Assembly (NCBI GenBank): GCA_946404215.1
Contig: CAMJCT010000001.1
Span: 192,031 to 256,030 of the forward strand
DNA: 64,000 nucleotides
Direction of reading: 5' to 3'
Source of the DNA: an uncultured Clostridium sp.
Lineage (GTDB): Bacteria; Bacillota; Clostridia; TANB77; CAG-508
Under the pieces are notes generated by a model. That model ran no database searches, was not told the DNA's origin, and saw nothing but the letters and a program-made list of their open reading frames with translations. Below are positions 38,442-46,564 of this stretch, piece after piece. The translations under genes were made by a program, and so were the position numbers. Positions within the stretch are counted from its first letter, which is position 1. Each line of letters starts with the position of its first letter.

Positions 38442-39038
38442 TTAAAATATTTTCCAACTCTCATATTCATCTATAAATTCTTTATGAAACTTTGAATCAT
38501 TTGACCAAGGTCCGTTTAACATAGTTTCTTTATAGATAGAGTAATCTACTTTAACAACATTTACTGATTTCTCAAAATAATTAAACGCTGCTATTTTAAC
38601 ATTCGAATCAGTAAAAAATTTTTGAATTTCTTCTTGGCATGATTTAATTGAATAACCTGTATCAACAGAGTCATCAACTAAAATTATATTTTTGCAATTC
38701 TTATATTTGTTCCATGTCTCCTTATCATAGATGACGTTTCTTTCTATGTTTTTGTCATGTACATTTGATTTAACTTCTTTATTTCTCAAATACATTTTTA
38801 TTTTTTTAGGTATTAATTTCAAAAAAGGGCTTATAATTTTCTTTAATTTATTTCCTTTTCTGGTAGCCTTTATTTCCAGTAAAGGGCAATTGCCTAATTC
38901 GGATAGTTTTTTCCCTATTGTATATGAACCCTTTGCTACAAAAATTACTAGATCAAATTTATAATCTTCAGAAATTTTATTGTATAATTCTATTGTTTTA
39001 TTTTCTACATCTTTTGAAGATAGTTCTATATAGTTCAT
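38442..39038 (-). CDS. Phosphoribosyltransferase-fold protein of capsule locus
   Basis: 198 aa from ATG 39038 (AAAGGTGAG upstream; frame open to 39056). The PRTase signature is clear: KNIILVDDSVDTGYSIKSC (acidic pair and PRPP loop) with FVAKGSYTIGKKLSELG earlier. The region between (residues about 70-110) is basic and unlike nucleotide-salvage enzymes, so its substrate is unknown; it may not be a salvage enzyme. It overlaps the end of the PHP-domain gene by 41 nt, so the two are translated together and presumably act together in precursor synthesis or regulation. Confidence 0.8.
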   Translation of the reverse strand: MNYIELSSKDVENKTIELYNKISEDYKFDLVIFVAKGSYTIGKKLSELGNCPLLEIKATRKGNKLKKIISPFLKLIPKKIKMYLRNKEVKSNVHDKNIERNVIYDKETWNKYKNCKNIILVDDSVDTGYSIKSCQEEIQKFFTDSNVKIAAFNYFEKSVNVVKVDYSIYKETMLNGPWSNDSKFHKEFIDEYESWKIF

Positions 39039-39723
39039 TAAACTCACCTTTCTCAATCATTTTTATTATCCTTGCAAATTTGGTTATTGTATGAGCAAAT
39101 TTTATACATTTCTTTTTATGAAATTCTGATTTTTCAATAACATCTTTCATATTATCTTTAAAATCTTCAATATTTGTATATTCTATTTCAATATAGTTTC
39201 TTCCTAGTTCAATAAAAGTGTGAGCATCACTACCTATAATTGGAGCAATCTTTAATCTTTGTTGTATGTCTTTTTGTTTATCACTATACTCTTTAAAAAT
39301 ATTTCTACCATTGTGTATTTCAATGAAATCTATATCGTTCTTATGTTTAATTTGTTCATCTTCATTTAACACTGTTTTGTATCTTTTTTCATCATAAGGA
39401 TGAGGCAAATAAATTATTCCATTCTGTTCTTTTATTTGTTGAATAGTTTTGTCCACAGACTGTAATGGTTGGATTTTTTCTTTTAAAAATAATCCAATTA
39501 TTTCGCCAGAATCCGTCATCACTTCTTCTCCTACAATAACATCAATATTAAATTTCTTTAAAAACTTTTGGTATTTAATTGCACCTTTTACTTCGTTATG
39601 ATCTGTAATTGCTATCAATTTTATTTTTTTAATTTTACACATTAATAATATAAAAAATTTATTTAAGATACTATCCTTGGAATACCTTGTATGAGTATGA
39701 AACTCTGCTCTTATTTTACTCAT
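38998..39723 (-). CDS. PHP-domain metal-dependent hydrolase
   Basis: 241 aa; PHP fold shown by AEFHTHTRYSKDSIL (metal His pair, residues 6-20), IAITDHNEVKGA, YLPHPYDEKRYK and IGSDAHTFIELG. The C-terminal 50 residues are basic and Ile/Lys-rich. PHP proteins act as phosphoesterases on nucleotides, phosphohistidine or phosphotyrosine. Its stop overlaps the start of the phosphoribosyltransferase-like gene by 41 nt. A role in capsule synthesis or control is inferred from position only; CpsB in the same locus is a separate PHP protein. Confidence 0.8.
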   Translation of the reverse strand: MSKIRAEFHTHTRYSKDSILNKFFILLMCKIKKIKLIAITDHNEVKGAIKYQKFLKKFNIDVIVGEEVMTDSGEIIGLFLKEKIQPLQSVDKTIQQIKEQNGIIYLPHPYDEKRYKTVLNEDEQIKHKNDIDFIEIHNGRNIFKEYSDKQKDIQQRLKIAPIIGSDAHTFIELGRNYIEIEYTNIEDFKDNMKDVIEKSEFHKKKCIKFAHTITKFARIIKMIEKGEFNELYRTIFKRCRK

Positions 39724-39735
39724 TGATATTTCCTC

Positions 39736-40800
39736 CTAGTTGTTTTTTTCTTTATAAAACTCTTTATACCATTCTGCAAATTTTCTTAGTCCATCTCTTA
39801 AATTTGTACTAGGCTTAAATCCATAGTCTTCTTCTAAAGCACTTGTATCTGCATAAGTAATCGGAACATCTCCTGCTTGCATAGGTACAAGTTCTTTATG
39901 CTTTTCAAAATCGTAATCGTTTGGTAAAACTCCTGCTTTAACTAATTCTTCTTGTAGGATACTTACAAAATCCAGTAAATTCTCTGGATTTGAATTACCT
40001 ATGTTGTATACAGCATAAGGAGGCAATGGCAAACCGTCTTCTCCATTTTCTTTTTTAGGAGCACCTTGCATAACTCTTATTATTCCCTCAACTATATCGT
40101 CCACATAAGTAAAGTCTCTTTTACAATTACCATAATTGAATATTTTTATTGTTTCACCATTAATAAGTTTATTAGTAAAACCAAAATATGCCATATCAGG
40201 ACGTCCTGCTGGACCATATACTGTAAAAAATCTCAATCCTGTTGATGGTATATTGTAAAGCTTACTATAACAATGTGCTAATAGCTCATTAGACTTTTTT
40301 GTTGCTGCATAAAGTGATACTGGATTATCTACTTTATCATCTGTACTAAATGGAACTTTTTTATTTCCACCATATACTGAACTTGAAGAAGCATAAACTA
40401 AATGCTCTACTGGATTGTATCTACAAGCCTCAATTATGTTATAAAATCCAATTAAATTTGATTCTATATAAACATCTGGATGATCAATACTATATCTTAC
40501 ACCTGCCTGTGCTGCTAAATTAACAACTACATTTGGCTTATATTTTTCAAATACTTGATTAATTAATTCTTTATTTGCAATGTTTCCCTTAATAAACGTA
40601 AAATTTTTATAGTTACTTAATATATCTAATCTATATTCTTTTAAAGAAACATCGTAATAATCATTAACACTATCTAATCCAATTACCTTTATATTACTCA
40701 CTTCTTCTAGTAATCTTTTTGATAAATAAAATCCTATAAATCCCGCGTTTCCTGTAACTAATACTGTTTTATTATTTAGTTCTATCTTATCTTTTAACAT
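39736..40800 (-). CDS. NAD-dependent UDP-sugar epimerase (UDP-glucuronate 4-epimerase-like)
   Basis: 354 aa SDR-family enzyme. GNAGFIGFYLSKRLL (NAD-binding GxxGxxG) and YAATKKSNELLAHCYSKLY (catalytic YxxxK) are visible; LRFFTVYGPAGRPDMAYFGF and NGETIKIFNYG follow closely the UDP-glucuronate 4-epimerase pattern. Likely makes UDP-galacturonate from the UDP-glucuronate produced by ugd. Start ATG 40800 follows AGGAGAAGTGAG; the frame is open to 40833 upstream. It is the first gene of the long capsule operon and has its own promoter. Confidence 0.88.
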   Translation of the reverse strand: MLKDKIELNNKTVLVTGNAGFIGFYLSKRLLEEVSNIKVIGLDSVNDYYDVSLKEYRLDILSNYKNFTFIKGNIANKELINQVFEKYKPNVVVNLAAQAGVRYSIDHPDVYIESNLIGFYNIIEACRYNPVEHLVYASSSSVYGGNKKVPFSTDDKVDNPVSLYAATKKSNELLAHCYSKLYNIPSTGLRFFTVYGPAGRPDMAYFGFTNKLINGETIKIFNYGNCKRDFTYVDDIVEGIIRVMQGAPKKENGEDGLPLPPYAVYNIGNSNPENLLDFVSILQEELVKAGVLPNDYDFEKHKELVPMQAGDVPITYADTSALEEDYGFKPSTNLRDGLRKFAEWYKEFYKEKNN

Positions 40801-40894
40801 AACTCTCACTTCTCCTAAAAAAACTCTAGACATTATACAATATCCCGAGTCAAGTTTTTCCTTATTAAATCTCTCTTTTAAAAATACATATGTT

Positions 40895-40923
40895 ATTATA
40901 TACTAATCACTTTTTTTTTACAA
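40895..40923 (-). promoter_or_regulatory. Capsule operon promoter (TTGTAA-17-TATAAT)
   Basis: -35 TTGTAA at 40923-40918, 17-nt spacer, -10 TATAAT at 40900-40895; about 95 nt before the epimerase gene. It would drive the run from the epimerase towards ugd. Confidence 0.75.
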
Positions 40924-40970
40924 GTTATTCTACGAAATTCTTCTATTTTTTTTTGACATTTTTTTTAATA

Positions 40971-41008
40971 GTCAACCTATCGTTATTTTAATGTCCACTC
41001 CAGTGATT
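40971..41008. repeat. Dispersed repeat C, copy 1
   Basis: 38 bp GTCAACCTATCGTTATTTTA, then ATGTCCACTCCAGTGATT; differs from 44264-44301 at only four or five positions. It lies between the sugar transferase terminator and the capsule promoter. Confidence 0.75.
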
Positions 41009-41018
41009 ATATCTAATT

Positions 41019-41047
41019 AAAAAAGGACAATTTTGTCAATTATCCCT
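41019..41047 (-). terminator. Possible terminator of the initiating transferase gene
   Basis: Directly after the stop: AAAGGGATAATTGACAAAATTGTCCTTTTTT on the minus strand has a GACAA/TTGTC stem with an AAGG/CCTT base and a T6 run. Confidence 0.45.
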
Positions 41048-41818
41048 TTATTTAGCTCCAGTTTTGCATATAACTGCTTTTATTGTTTTGAATATACACT
41101 TTATATCTAATTTAACATTACAATTTCTGCAGTAGTAATATTCTAATTCCAATCTTCTTTCATAAGTAGTAGCTGACCTTCCGTTCGCGGCCCACCACCC
41201 AGAGATGCCTGGGCGAACACTTTCATATATTGCATGATTTCCTTTATGAGCATCAAGCTCTCCTTCAACTAAAGGTCGAGGTCCTATCATAGACATATCA
41301 CCTTTAATTACATTGATAAATTGTGGCAATTCATCTAATGATGTTTTTCTTAAAATATTTCCCATTTTTGTTATTCTTGGATCATTTTCAAATTTTTGAT
41401 TTAAGTCCCATTCTTTTTTATACTCAGGTTTTTTTAACAACTCTTTTAATACTTCATCTGCATTATGTACCATACTTCTAAACTTATAAATATATATTAG
41501 CCTACCATCTTTTCCAATTCTCTTTTGTTTATAAAAAATTGATTTTTTATCTCCTGTTGCTATGTAACATATTTTTGTTGCCAATGCAACTGGTATTAAC
41601 ATTAAAATTCCAAATATTGAACAGATTATATCAAAAAATCTTTTAATACCAAAGTATGAGATTCTTTCTATTTTGTGTAGAAGTGATTTTTCTTTGTTAA
41701 TTAAATCTATACTTTCCGGAAGTATTGTTGTTTCCATTGCTATTACATTACCTGTAATTACCGAATCAACTTCTATAGTGTTTTTACCTTCTAATACCGC
41801 TGTATCTACTGGTGCCAT
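41048..41818 (-). CDS. Initiating sugar-phosphate transferase (undecaprenyl-phosphate)
   Basis: 256 aa bacterial sugar transferase that puts the first sugar-1-phosphate on undecaprenyl phosphate. Short PglC-like form: an N-terminal extension of about 60 residues, one membrane segment (KRFFDIICSIFGILMLIPVALA, about 63-84), then KQKRIGKDGRLIYIYKFRSM, GNILRKTSLDELPQFINV, GDMSMIGPRPLV and VRPGISGWWAANGRS. ATG 41818 follows AAAGGAGGTGG. A 35-codon ORF ends on the base just before its ATG. The N-terminal extension (about residues 1-45) shows no recognisable domain; it is unusual for short forms. Confidence 0.88.
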   Translation of the reverse strand: MAPVDTAVLEGKNTIEVDSVITGNVIAMETTILPESIDLINKEKSLLHKIERISYFGIKRFFDIICSIFGILMLIPVALATKICYIATGDKKSIFYKQKRIGKDGRLIYIYKFRSMVHNADEVLKELLKKPEYKKEWDLNQKFENDPRITKMGNILRKTSLDELPQFINVIKGDMSMIGPRPLVEGELDAHKGNHAIYESVRPGISGWWAANGRSATTYERRLELEYYYCRNCNVKLDIKCIFKTIKAVICKTGAK

Positions 41819-41926
41819 TTAAGCCACCTCCTTTACAGCAATAAAATTCATTAGTATATATTTAAAGTTTTCTTTTAGCACTGTAACTATTGCATCCAAA
41901 TAACTAAACACATTAGTACTGTCCAT
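41819..41926 (-). CDS. Small ORF (35 aa) coupled to the initiating transferase
   Basis: ATG 41926 preceded by GGGGGATGTAAAAG; reads MDSTNVFSYLDAIVTVLKEN, then FKYILMNFIAVKEVA and TAA. The stop abuts the ATG of the transferase gene, whose ribosome-binding site is read as codons here. The centre could form a short amphipathic or membrane helix. It may be a leader peptide for translational coupling or a small membrane protein; unrecognised. Confidence 0.5.
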   Translation of the reverse strand: MDSTNVFSYLDAIVTVLKENFKYILMNFIAVKEVA

Positions 41927-41994
41927 CTTTTACATCCCCCATATTTTTTAACTTTATCTATAACTATAGTATTACATACTAGCATACTTAATAA

Positions 41995-42023
41995 AGTATA
42001 CCACTCTTTTTTATATTTTTCAA
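41995..42023 (-). promoter_or_regulatory. Promoter for small ORF + initiating transferase (TTGAAA-17-TATACT)
   Basis: -35 TTGAAA at 42023-42018, 17-nt spacer ending TGG, -10 TATACT at 42000-41995. Strong match to sigma-A consensus with an extended -10. Confidence 0.8.
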
Positions 42024-42073
42024 TATTTTTCATAGAATTTTGTCATTTTTTGTAGATTATGTAGATTTCATAT

Positions 42074-42100
42074 TAAAAACCGTACATTTCTATACGGTTT
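42074..42100 (-). terminator. Terminator overlapping the stop of the 42.1 kb membrane protein gene
   Basis: AAACCGTA / TACGGTTT stem then T5 on the minus strand; the stem's 5' arm uses the last codons (ACC GTA). Confidence 0.75.
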
Positions 42101-42953
42101 CAACTTTTTTATTCTTTTTTTCTTTTCTATATTTTGCAATATAATGTATTGCATTAGGAACAATAATTAACACTATCCCTGTTCCAATAAAAACAAGTCC
42201 ATAATTTGTTATATTACTTAGAAGTTCATTTAATATATTTCTTATAACTATTGAAATTGCGTCATTTAATATTAAAATGTTTCCAATTTTAGTTTTTTCC
42301 ATAATATATATACTTACAAAAATATAGAATAATCCACTGGTTGTTAACGATATTCCTAAAGCAACAAGCGCTTTATATATTCTTTTAATGCTGAATATGA
42401 ACAATGCAGCAATTCCCAAGGCTATTACAATTAAAAGAATCTTTTCAGCTCTACTAATGTTTTTTTGAATTGTTGTATAATAGTTATTTATCTGTTTTTC
42501 ATATCCTGTGTTAGATATAGTGTTTAAATACTCTTCACTTATTGTTTCTACAAATTTATCTATCTGATTTTTTTGACTTTGTACTGTCTTTTTTCCAAGT
42601 GATTTTTCTATATTGCTATTAAGGCTATCTTTTATTGTTTGTGCATTTATTTTTTCTTCTAATCCGTCATAGATATTGTTTAATATTAACTTTGTATCTT
42701 CTTTTATTCTATCTTCCGATACAATATTTTCTATAATCTCTTCATCCATTCCAGATTGATATATGTACTTTTCAAAATTTGACTTTACCTCTTCTAATAT
42801 TTTTTCATAATAATTTGTTTCTTCTAATTTTGCCAATATATAACTTTCACTCAATATCGTTGAAGAGGCTAACTTTACTAAAAAATATGATATTATTGAA
42901 ACAGATAATACAAATGCTATTATGTATCTTATAATCTTTCTTGCTATTTTCAT
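42090..42953 (-). CDS. Membrane protein of unknown function
   Basis: 287 aa. TM1 at about 9-26 (IIRYIIAFVLSVSIISYFLV), a long helical, acidic extracytoplasmic domain (about 35-165), then three TM helices (LLIVIALGIAALFIF; ISLTTSGLFYIFVSIYIM; LVFIGTGIVLIIVPNAI) and a very basic C-terminal tail (KYRKEKKNKK). No enzyme motif. I do not recognise it. It is downstream of the sortase gene and may belong to the same surface module. Confidence 0.7.
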   Translation of the reverse strand: MKIARKIIRYIIAFVLSVSIISYFLVKLASSTILSESYILAKLEETNYYEKILEEVKSNFEKYIYQSGMDEEIIENIVSEDRIKEDTKLILNNIYDGLEEKINAQTIKDSLNSNIEKSLGKKTVQSQKNQIDKFVETISEEYLNTISNTGYEKQINNYYTTIQKNISRAEKILLIVIALGIAALFIFSIKRIYKALVALGISLTTSGLFYIFVSIYIMEKTKIGNILILNDAISIVIRNILNELLSNITNYGLVFIGTGIVLIIVPNAIHYIAKYRKEKKNKKVETV

Positions 42954-43011
42954 TTTTTATTTTTACCTCCTAACATACATGTGTCAAAATATTTATTACT
43001 TAAATTTTTTA

Positions 43012-43632
43012 TTATTTTTGTAGTTCAGCATACACAACATATCTTTGTGTAGCATATCCTATGTTGTTAAATGGGTAACATGTATATACCATTAAAATTT
43101 CTTTGTCTTTTTGTACTGGTAATTTATCTAACTCTGTTTCTTTTATCAATTGCATATCATATATTTTATAGTTGTATTCTCCATAATTTGTTGTTACTTT
43201 TATGCTGTCTCCTATCTGTAACTCAGAAAATCTTCTAAATGTATTCTTGGAATTATGACCCATATATATAATTGAGCCACCTTCTCCAGGGAAGTAACTA
43301 CCACTTGAATGTCCAACACCTTTTTTTAAAACATCTAATGTATCTCCAAAATATACTGGTAAATTTACATCAATTTTTGGTATTTCTATAGTGGCATACT
43401 TAGTACCATATTCTGGATAATTTTTAAGCTTATTTCCACTTTCTATTACTGTTTCTTCTATATTCTTATTTTCTAAATCTATAGAAACTTTATTAACTAC
43501 TGATACTGCTTCATCTATTTTTGCCCCAAAAAACAAATGAATAATTAATAAAATTGCTATAGTACTAATAAAAGCAACCATTAAGCTAATAATAGTTGCT
43601 TTTATTATTTTACTCATATAATTACTATGCAT
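43012..43632 (-). CDS. Sortase (class D-like)
   Basis: About 206 aa. N-terminal membrane anchor (IIKATIISLMVAFISTIAILLIIHLFF). Catalytic residues are visible: His in YMGHNSKNTFRRF, Cys in MVYTCYPFNNIG, Arg in YATQRYVVYAEL. TLxTC is replaced by VYTCYPF, matching class D sortases. Transpeptidase that would attach the LAYTG protein encoded directly upstream. The start is uncertain: ATG 43632 has only a weak AAGAAAG site and overlaps the end of the upstream gene by 8 nt; ATG 43617 is the alternative. Confidence 0.88.
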   Translation of the reverse strand: MHSNYMSKIIKATIISLMVAFISTIAILLIIHLFFGAKIDEAVSVVNKVSIDLENKNIEETVIESGNKLKNYPEYGTKYATIEIPKIDVNLPVYFGDTLDVLKKGVGHSSGSYFPGEGGSIIYMGHNSKNTFRRFSELQIGDSIKVTTNYGEYNYKIYDMQLIKETELDKLPVQKDKEILMVYTCYPFNNIGYATQRYVVYAELQK

Positions 43633-44143
43633 TAGCAAATTTCTTTCTTAATACAACACCTGTAGCTAGGGCTACTACTGCTATTGAAGAAACAACTAAT
43701 ACTGTATTATTATTACCTGTATAAGCTAACTTACCATTTCCAAATGAAATAGTTTCAATTTTTTTACCATCTTTGTAAACTTCTACAGCTCCACCTTTGA
43801 ATGTTAATGTTACACCAGCTATTGCTGCAGCTTCATTAGCTTTTGCTTGTATTTTAGATTTTTGTTCTGCAGTTAAATCTTCTACTTTTGTAGCTCCAGT
43901 TTCTTGAGCTATTGCTACAGCTTCTTGAGCCTTTGCATATATTTGTTCTGCTTGGCTATCTGTTACTGGGTTATCTGCGAAATATCTTTCTAATTTAACT
44001 TTATCTGCACTTGTTAATCCATATTTTGCTCCTAAAGCATATAAATCATTTACTAATGAACTACTAGATGTTGCAGTTACCATTGATGTAGCTAATAATG
44101 TAATCATTACAAATAATACTAATGTTGACATTAATTTTTTCAT
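43625..44143 (-). CDS. Small sortase-substrate surface protein (LAYTG sorting signal)
   Basis: 172 aa. Sec signal peptide at the N-terminus (MKKLMSTLVLFVMITLLATSM), cleavage near VTATS. Then a helical Ala/Gln/Lys-rich domain and a short beta part (AVEVYKDGKKIETISF). The C-terminus is a cell-wall sorting signal: KLAYTG, hydrophobic NTVLVVSSIAVVALATGVVL and positive tail RKKFANA. LAYTG departs from the canonical LPxTG; LAxTG is known for other sortase classes. Own promoter (TTGCAT-17-TATAAT) and strong AAGGGAGG. Its sortase is encoded next to it, so a dedicated pair is likely. Confidence 0.88.
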   Translation of the reverse strand: MKKLMSTLVLFVMITLLATSMVTATSSSSLVNDLYALGAKYGLTSADKVKLERYFADNPVTDSQAEQIYAKAQEAVAIAQETGATKVEDLTAEQKSKIQAKANEAAAIAGVTLTFKGGAVEVYKDGKKIETISFGNGKLAYTGNNNTVLVVSSIAVVALATGVVLRKKFANA

Positions 44144-44175
44144 TATTATTTCCTCCCTTTCTTTAAACTGAAATT

Positions 44176-44204
44176 ATTATAACACTTTATTTTTTTATAT
44201 GCAA
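44176..44204 (-). promoter_or_regulatory. Promoter of LAYTG protein/sortase operon (TTGCAT-17-TATAAT)
   Basis: -35 TTGCAT at 44204-44199, 17-nt spacer, -10 TATAAT at 44181-44176; about 32 nt before the start codon. Confidence 0.78.
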
Positions 44205-44263
44205 TAACTTTTATAATTTTTTTTATTTTTATAAATTTTTTTTATTTTAAATCTAGGTTACGG

Positions 44264-44301
44264 GTCAGCCTATCGTTATTTTAATGTCCGCGCCAATGAT
44301 T
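44264..44301. repeat. Dispersed repeat C, copy 2
   Basis: 38 bp GTCAGCCTATCGTTATTTTA, then ATGTCCGCGCCAATGATT. It begins directly after the stop codon of the VanZ-like gene. Confidence 0.75.
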
Positions 44302-44774
44302 CAAGGCATGTTCTTGGAAGAGTACCATAAAATGCCCGTTATTATTAAACTTCCAAATAATACACCAAGGCTATCAATCATTACATCAGTTATTTCTGCA
44401 CTTCTACCTGGCACAAAACTTTGATGAAATTCATCTGTAAAAGCATAAAATGCACCAACCAATAATGCTATAATTAACTTTCTTTTTGTTTCTATTTTAT
44501 ATGTTGATAAAAGTGCAGTGAATAAAATCCCAAGTAAAGTGTATATTGAAAAGTGTGCTATTTTTCTTATTACACTTTCTACTTTACTTATCACTTCAGC
44601 TTTTTTATTTTTTTCTAATTTTTGTATTGACTTTACATTTTTAGTTATTGCTTCTGTTATAGCTTGACTCTTACTGCTAGATTTTTCTGCGTTTTCATTT
44701 GAAAAATTAAAAATTGTAATAAAAGTCCATATTAATAATATAGCTAAAACCGCTCGTAAAATATTTATTTTCAT
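44301..44774 (-). CDS. VanZ-like membrane protein
   Basis: 157 aa, four TM helices. The VanZ-family core FYAFTDEFHQSFVPGRSAEITDVMIDSLGVLFGSLI is at about 112-147; IRKIAHFSIYTLLGILF precedes it. VanZ was named for teicoplanin resistance, but most homologues have unknown roles; resistance should not be assumed. It follows argS by 15 nt and is probably its co-transcribed partner. Its stop touches repeat C. Confidence 0.85.
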   Translation of the reverse strand: MKINILRAVLAILLIWTFITIFNFSNENAEKSSSKSQAITEAITKNVKSIQKLEKNKKAEVISKVESVIRKIAHFSIYTLLGILFTALLSTYKIETKRKLIIALLVGAFYAFTDEFHQSFVPGRSAEITDVMIDSLGVLFGSLIITGILWYSSKNMP

Positions 44775-44789
44775 TTTATTCCTTCTTTT

Positions 44790-46517
44790 TTACATTCTAT
44801 CAGGCATTTCTATTCCTAATAAGTTTGCTCCTATTTTTAAAACTTTCCCTACACTGTATGTTAGGTAAACTCTTGCATCTTGTTCTTGTTTATCTTGTGA
44901 TATTATTTTGTTTTCATTGTAAAAACTACTAAACGATTTTGCTAAATCTATTAAATATCTTGCTAAAATAGATGGTTCTTCTTTTTTAGTTACTTGTATT
45001 AAAACATCTTCAAATGAATATATTAGTTTTATTATGTTTTGAGAGTATTCATCTGATAATTTTTCCATATTTAATTTTTTTATGTCTGGAATTTTTCCTG
45101 CTTTTTCTAGTACACTTTTTGTTCTAACATATGTATATTGAATATATGGCCCAGTTTCTCCTTGAAAATTCAAGATTTGATCCCATTCAAATATTTCGTC
45201 TTTTACTCTACTATTTGCTAAATCATTAAAAATGATTGCACCAATTCCAACTTTTTTTGCTATTTCATTTTTATTTTCAAGTGAAGGATTTTTCTCTTCA
45301 ATTATTTGTTTAGCTCTTTCAATTGCTTCATCTAACAAATCTTCTAATTTTATTATATTTCCTTGCCTTGTTGACATTTTCCCTGTTGGCAATAATACCA
45401 TTCCAAAGGAAACATGTTTTAAACCTTTTGTGTATTTTGCTTCTAATCCTAATAATTTTGCAACCTCAAATATTTGTTTAAAGTGTAAAACTTGTTCATA
45501 AGAAGTTACATATAATGCCTTTTCAAAATCATAAGTCCTTGCTCTATACATTATAGCTGCTAAGTCTCTTGTTGCATATGTGGTAGAGCCATTTGTTTTC
45601 TTTATTATACATGGTGTACTTATACCACTATCTTCCAAATCTATTATTTGAGCTCCTTGTGATTCTATTAATCTTCCTGATTTTTCTAATATTTGCAATA
45701 TTTCTGGCATTTTGTCTGCGTAAAATGCCTCTCCATTCCATGAATCAAACTTACTTCCTAATAAATCATATACTTTTTGAAATTCTTTCAAGCTTAATTC
45801 TCTAAATTTTTCCCATAATTTAACACAATAAGGATCTCCATCTTCCAATTTTTTAAAATTGTCTCTACAGTTGTTTAATACTTTTTCATCTTCTTTGCAC
45901 GCATTATTAATTCTAACATATATTTTTGTAAGCTCATTTATAGGATCTTTTTCAATGTCATACTCTTCTCCCCATAATTTATATCCTTCTATAAGCTTTC
46001 CGAATTGTGTTCCATAATCTCCTAAGTGGTTTACTCCTATTGTATTATATCCTAGGTATTTATATATGTTATACAATGCCCCGCCTATTACTGTTGAACG
46101 TAAATGTCCTATATGAAATGGTTTTGCAATATTGGGTGCAGAATAGTCTATAACTATATTACTTCCTTTACCTATTTCAGATTTCCCATATTCTTCTTTT
46201 TCAGCTATCTGATTTAGTACTTGTTTTGTTAACGAATCTTTATTTATATAAAAATTTAAATATCCTCCTGCAATTTCAACTTTTTTTATTATGGTTTCTT
46301 GGATCTTATTATCTTCAAAATCTAATTTTTCTTTTATCTCAGTTGCAATAATTTGAGGAGCTTTCTTTAGCTCTTTTGCAAGTCTAAAACATGGAAATGA
46401 ATAATCTCCATTTTTAGTATCTTTTGGTGTTTCAATAAATGTTTCAATCTCTTCTATGTTTATTTTAGTTGCATCTGATATTTTTTCTGCAATAATTTTC
46501 TTGAAATCTATAGTCAT
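44790..46517 (-). CDS. argS: Arginine--tRNA ligase
   Basis: Charges tRNA-Arg. 575 aa class I enzyme, normal length. HIGH motif PFHIGHLRST (about 132-141), KMSKS region GKMSTRQGN, the DALR C-terminal domain (GPYIQYTYVRTKSVL and following), and N-terminal Add-1 domain. Relevant to the CGG question: this enzyme charges whatever tRNA-Arg isoacceptors exist, but no unusual feature is visible. It lies 47 nt downstream of cysS in the same direction. Confidence 0.96.
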   Translation of the reverse strand: MTIDFKKIIAEKISDATKINIEEIETFIETPKDTKNGDYSFPCFRLAKELKKAPQIIATEIKEKLDFEDNKIQETIIKKVEIAGGYLNFYINKDSLTKQVLNQIAEKEEYGKSEIGKGSNIVIDYSAPNIAKPFHIGHLRSTVIGGALYNIYKYLGYNTIGVNHLGDYGTQFGKLIEGYKLWGEEYDIEKDPINELTKIYVRINNACKEDEKVLNNCRDNFKKLEDGDPYCVKLWEKFRELSLKEFQKVYDLLGSKFDSWNGEAFYADKMPEILQILEKSGRLIESQGAQIIDLEDSGISTPCIIKKTNGSTTYATRDLAAIMYRARTYDFEKALYVTSYEQVLHFKQIFEVAKLLGLEAKYTKGLKHVSFGMVLLPTGKMSTRQGNIIKLEDLLDEAIERAKQIIEEKNPSLENKNEIAKKVGIGAIIFNDLANSRVKDEIFEWDQILNFQGETGPYIQYTYVRTKSVLEKAGKIPDIKKLNMEKLSDEYSQNIIKLIYSFEDVLIQVTKKEEPSILARYLIDLAKSFSSFYNENKIISQDKQEQDARVYLTYSVGKVLKIGANLLGIEMPDRM

Positions 46518-46564
46518 TATATCACTTCCTCGAACTTAAATTATTTAGTATTGTATTATTAAAA

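Noticed and set aside
44301..44774. Glycopeptide-resistance gene
   Set aside because: VanZ-like proteins are widespread without van operons; no other van gene is present.
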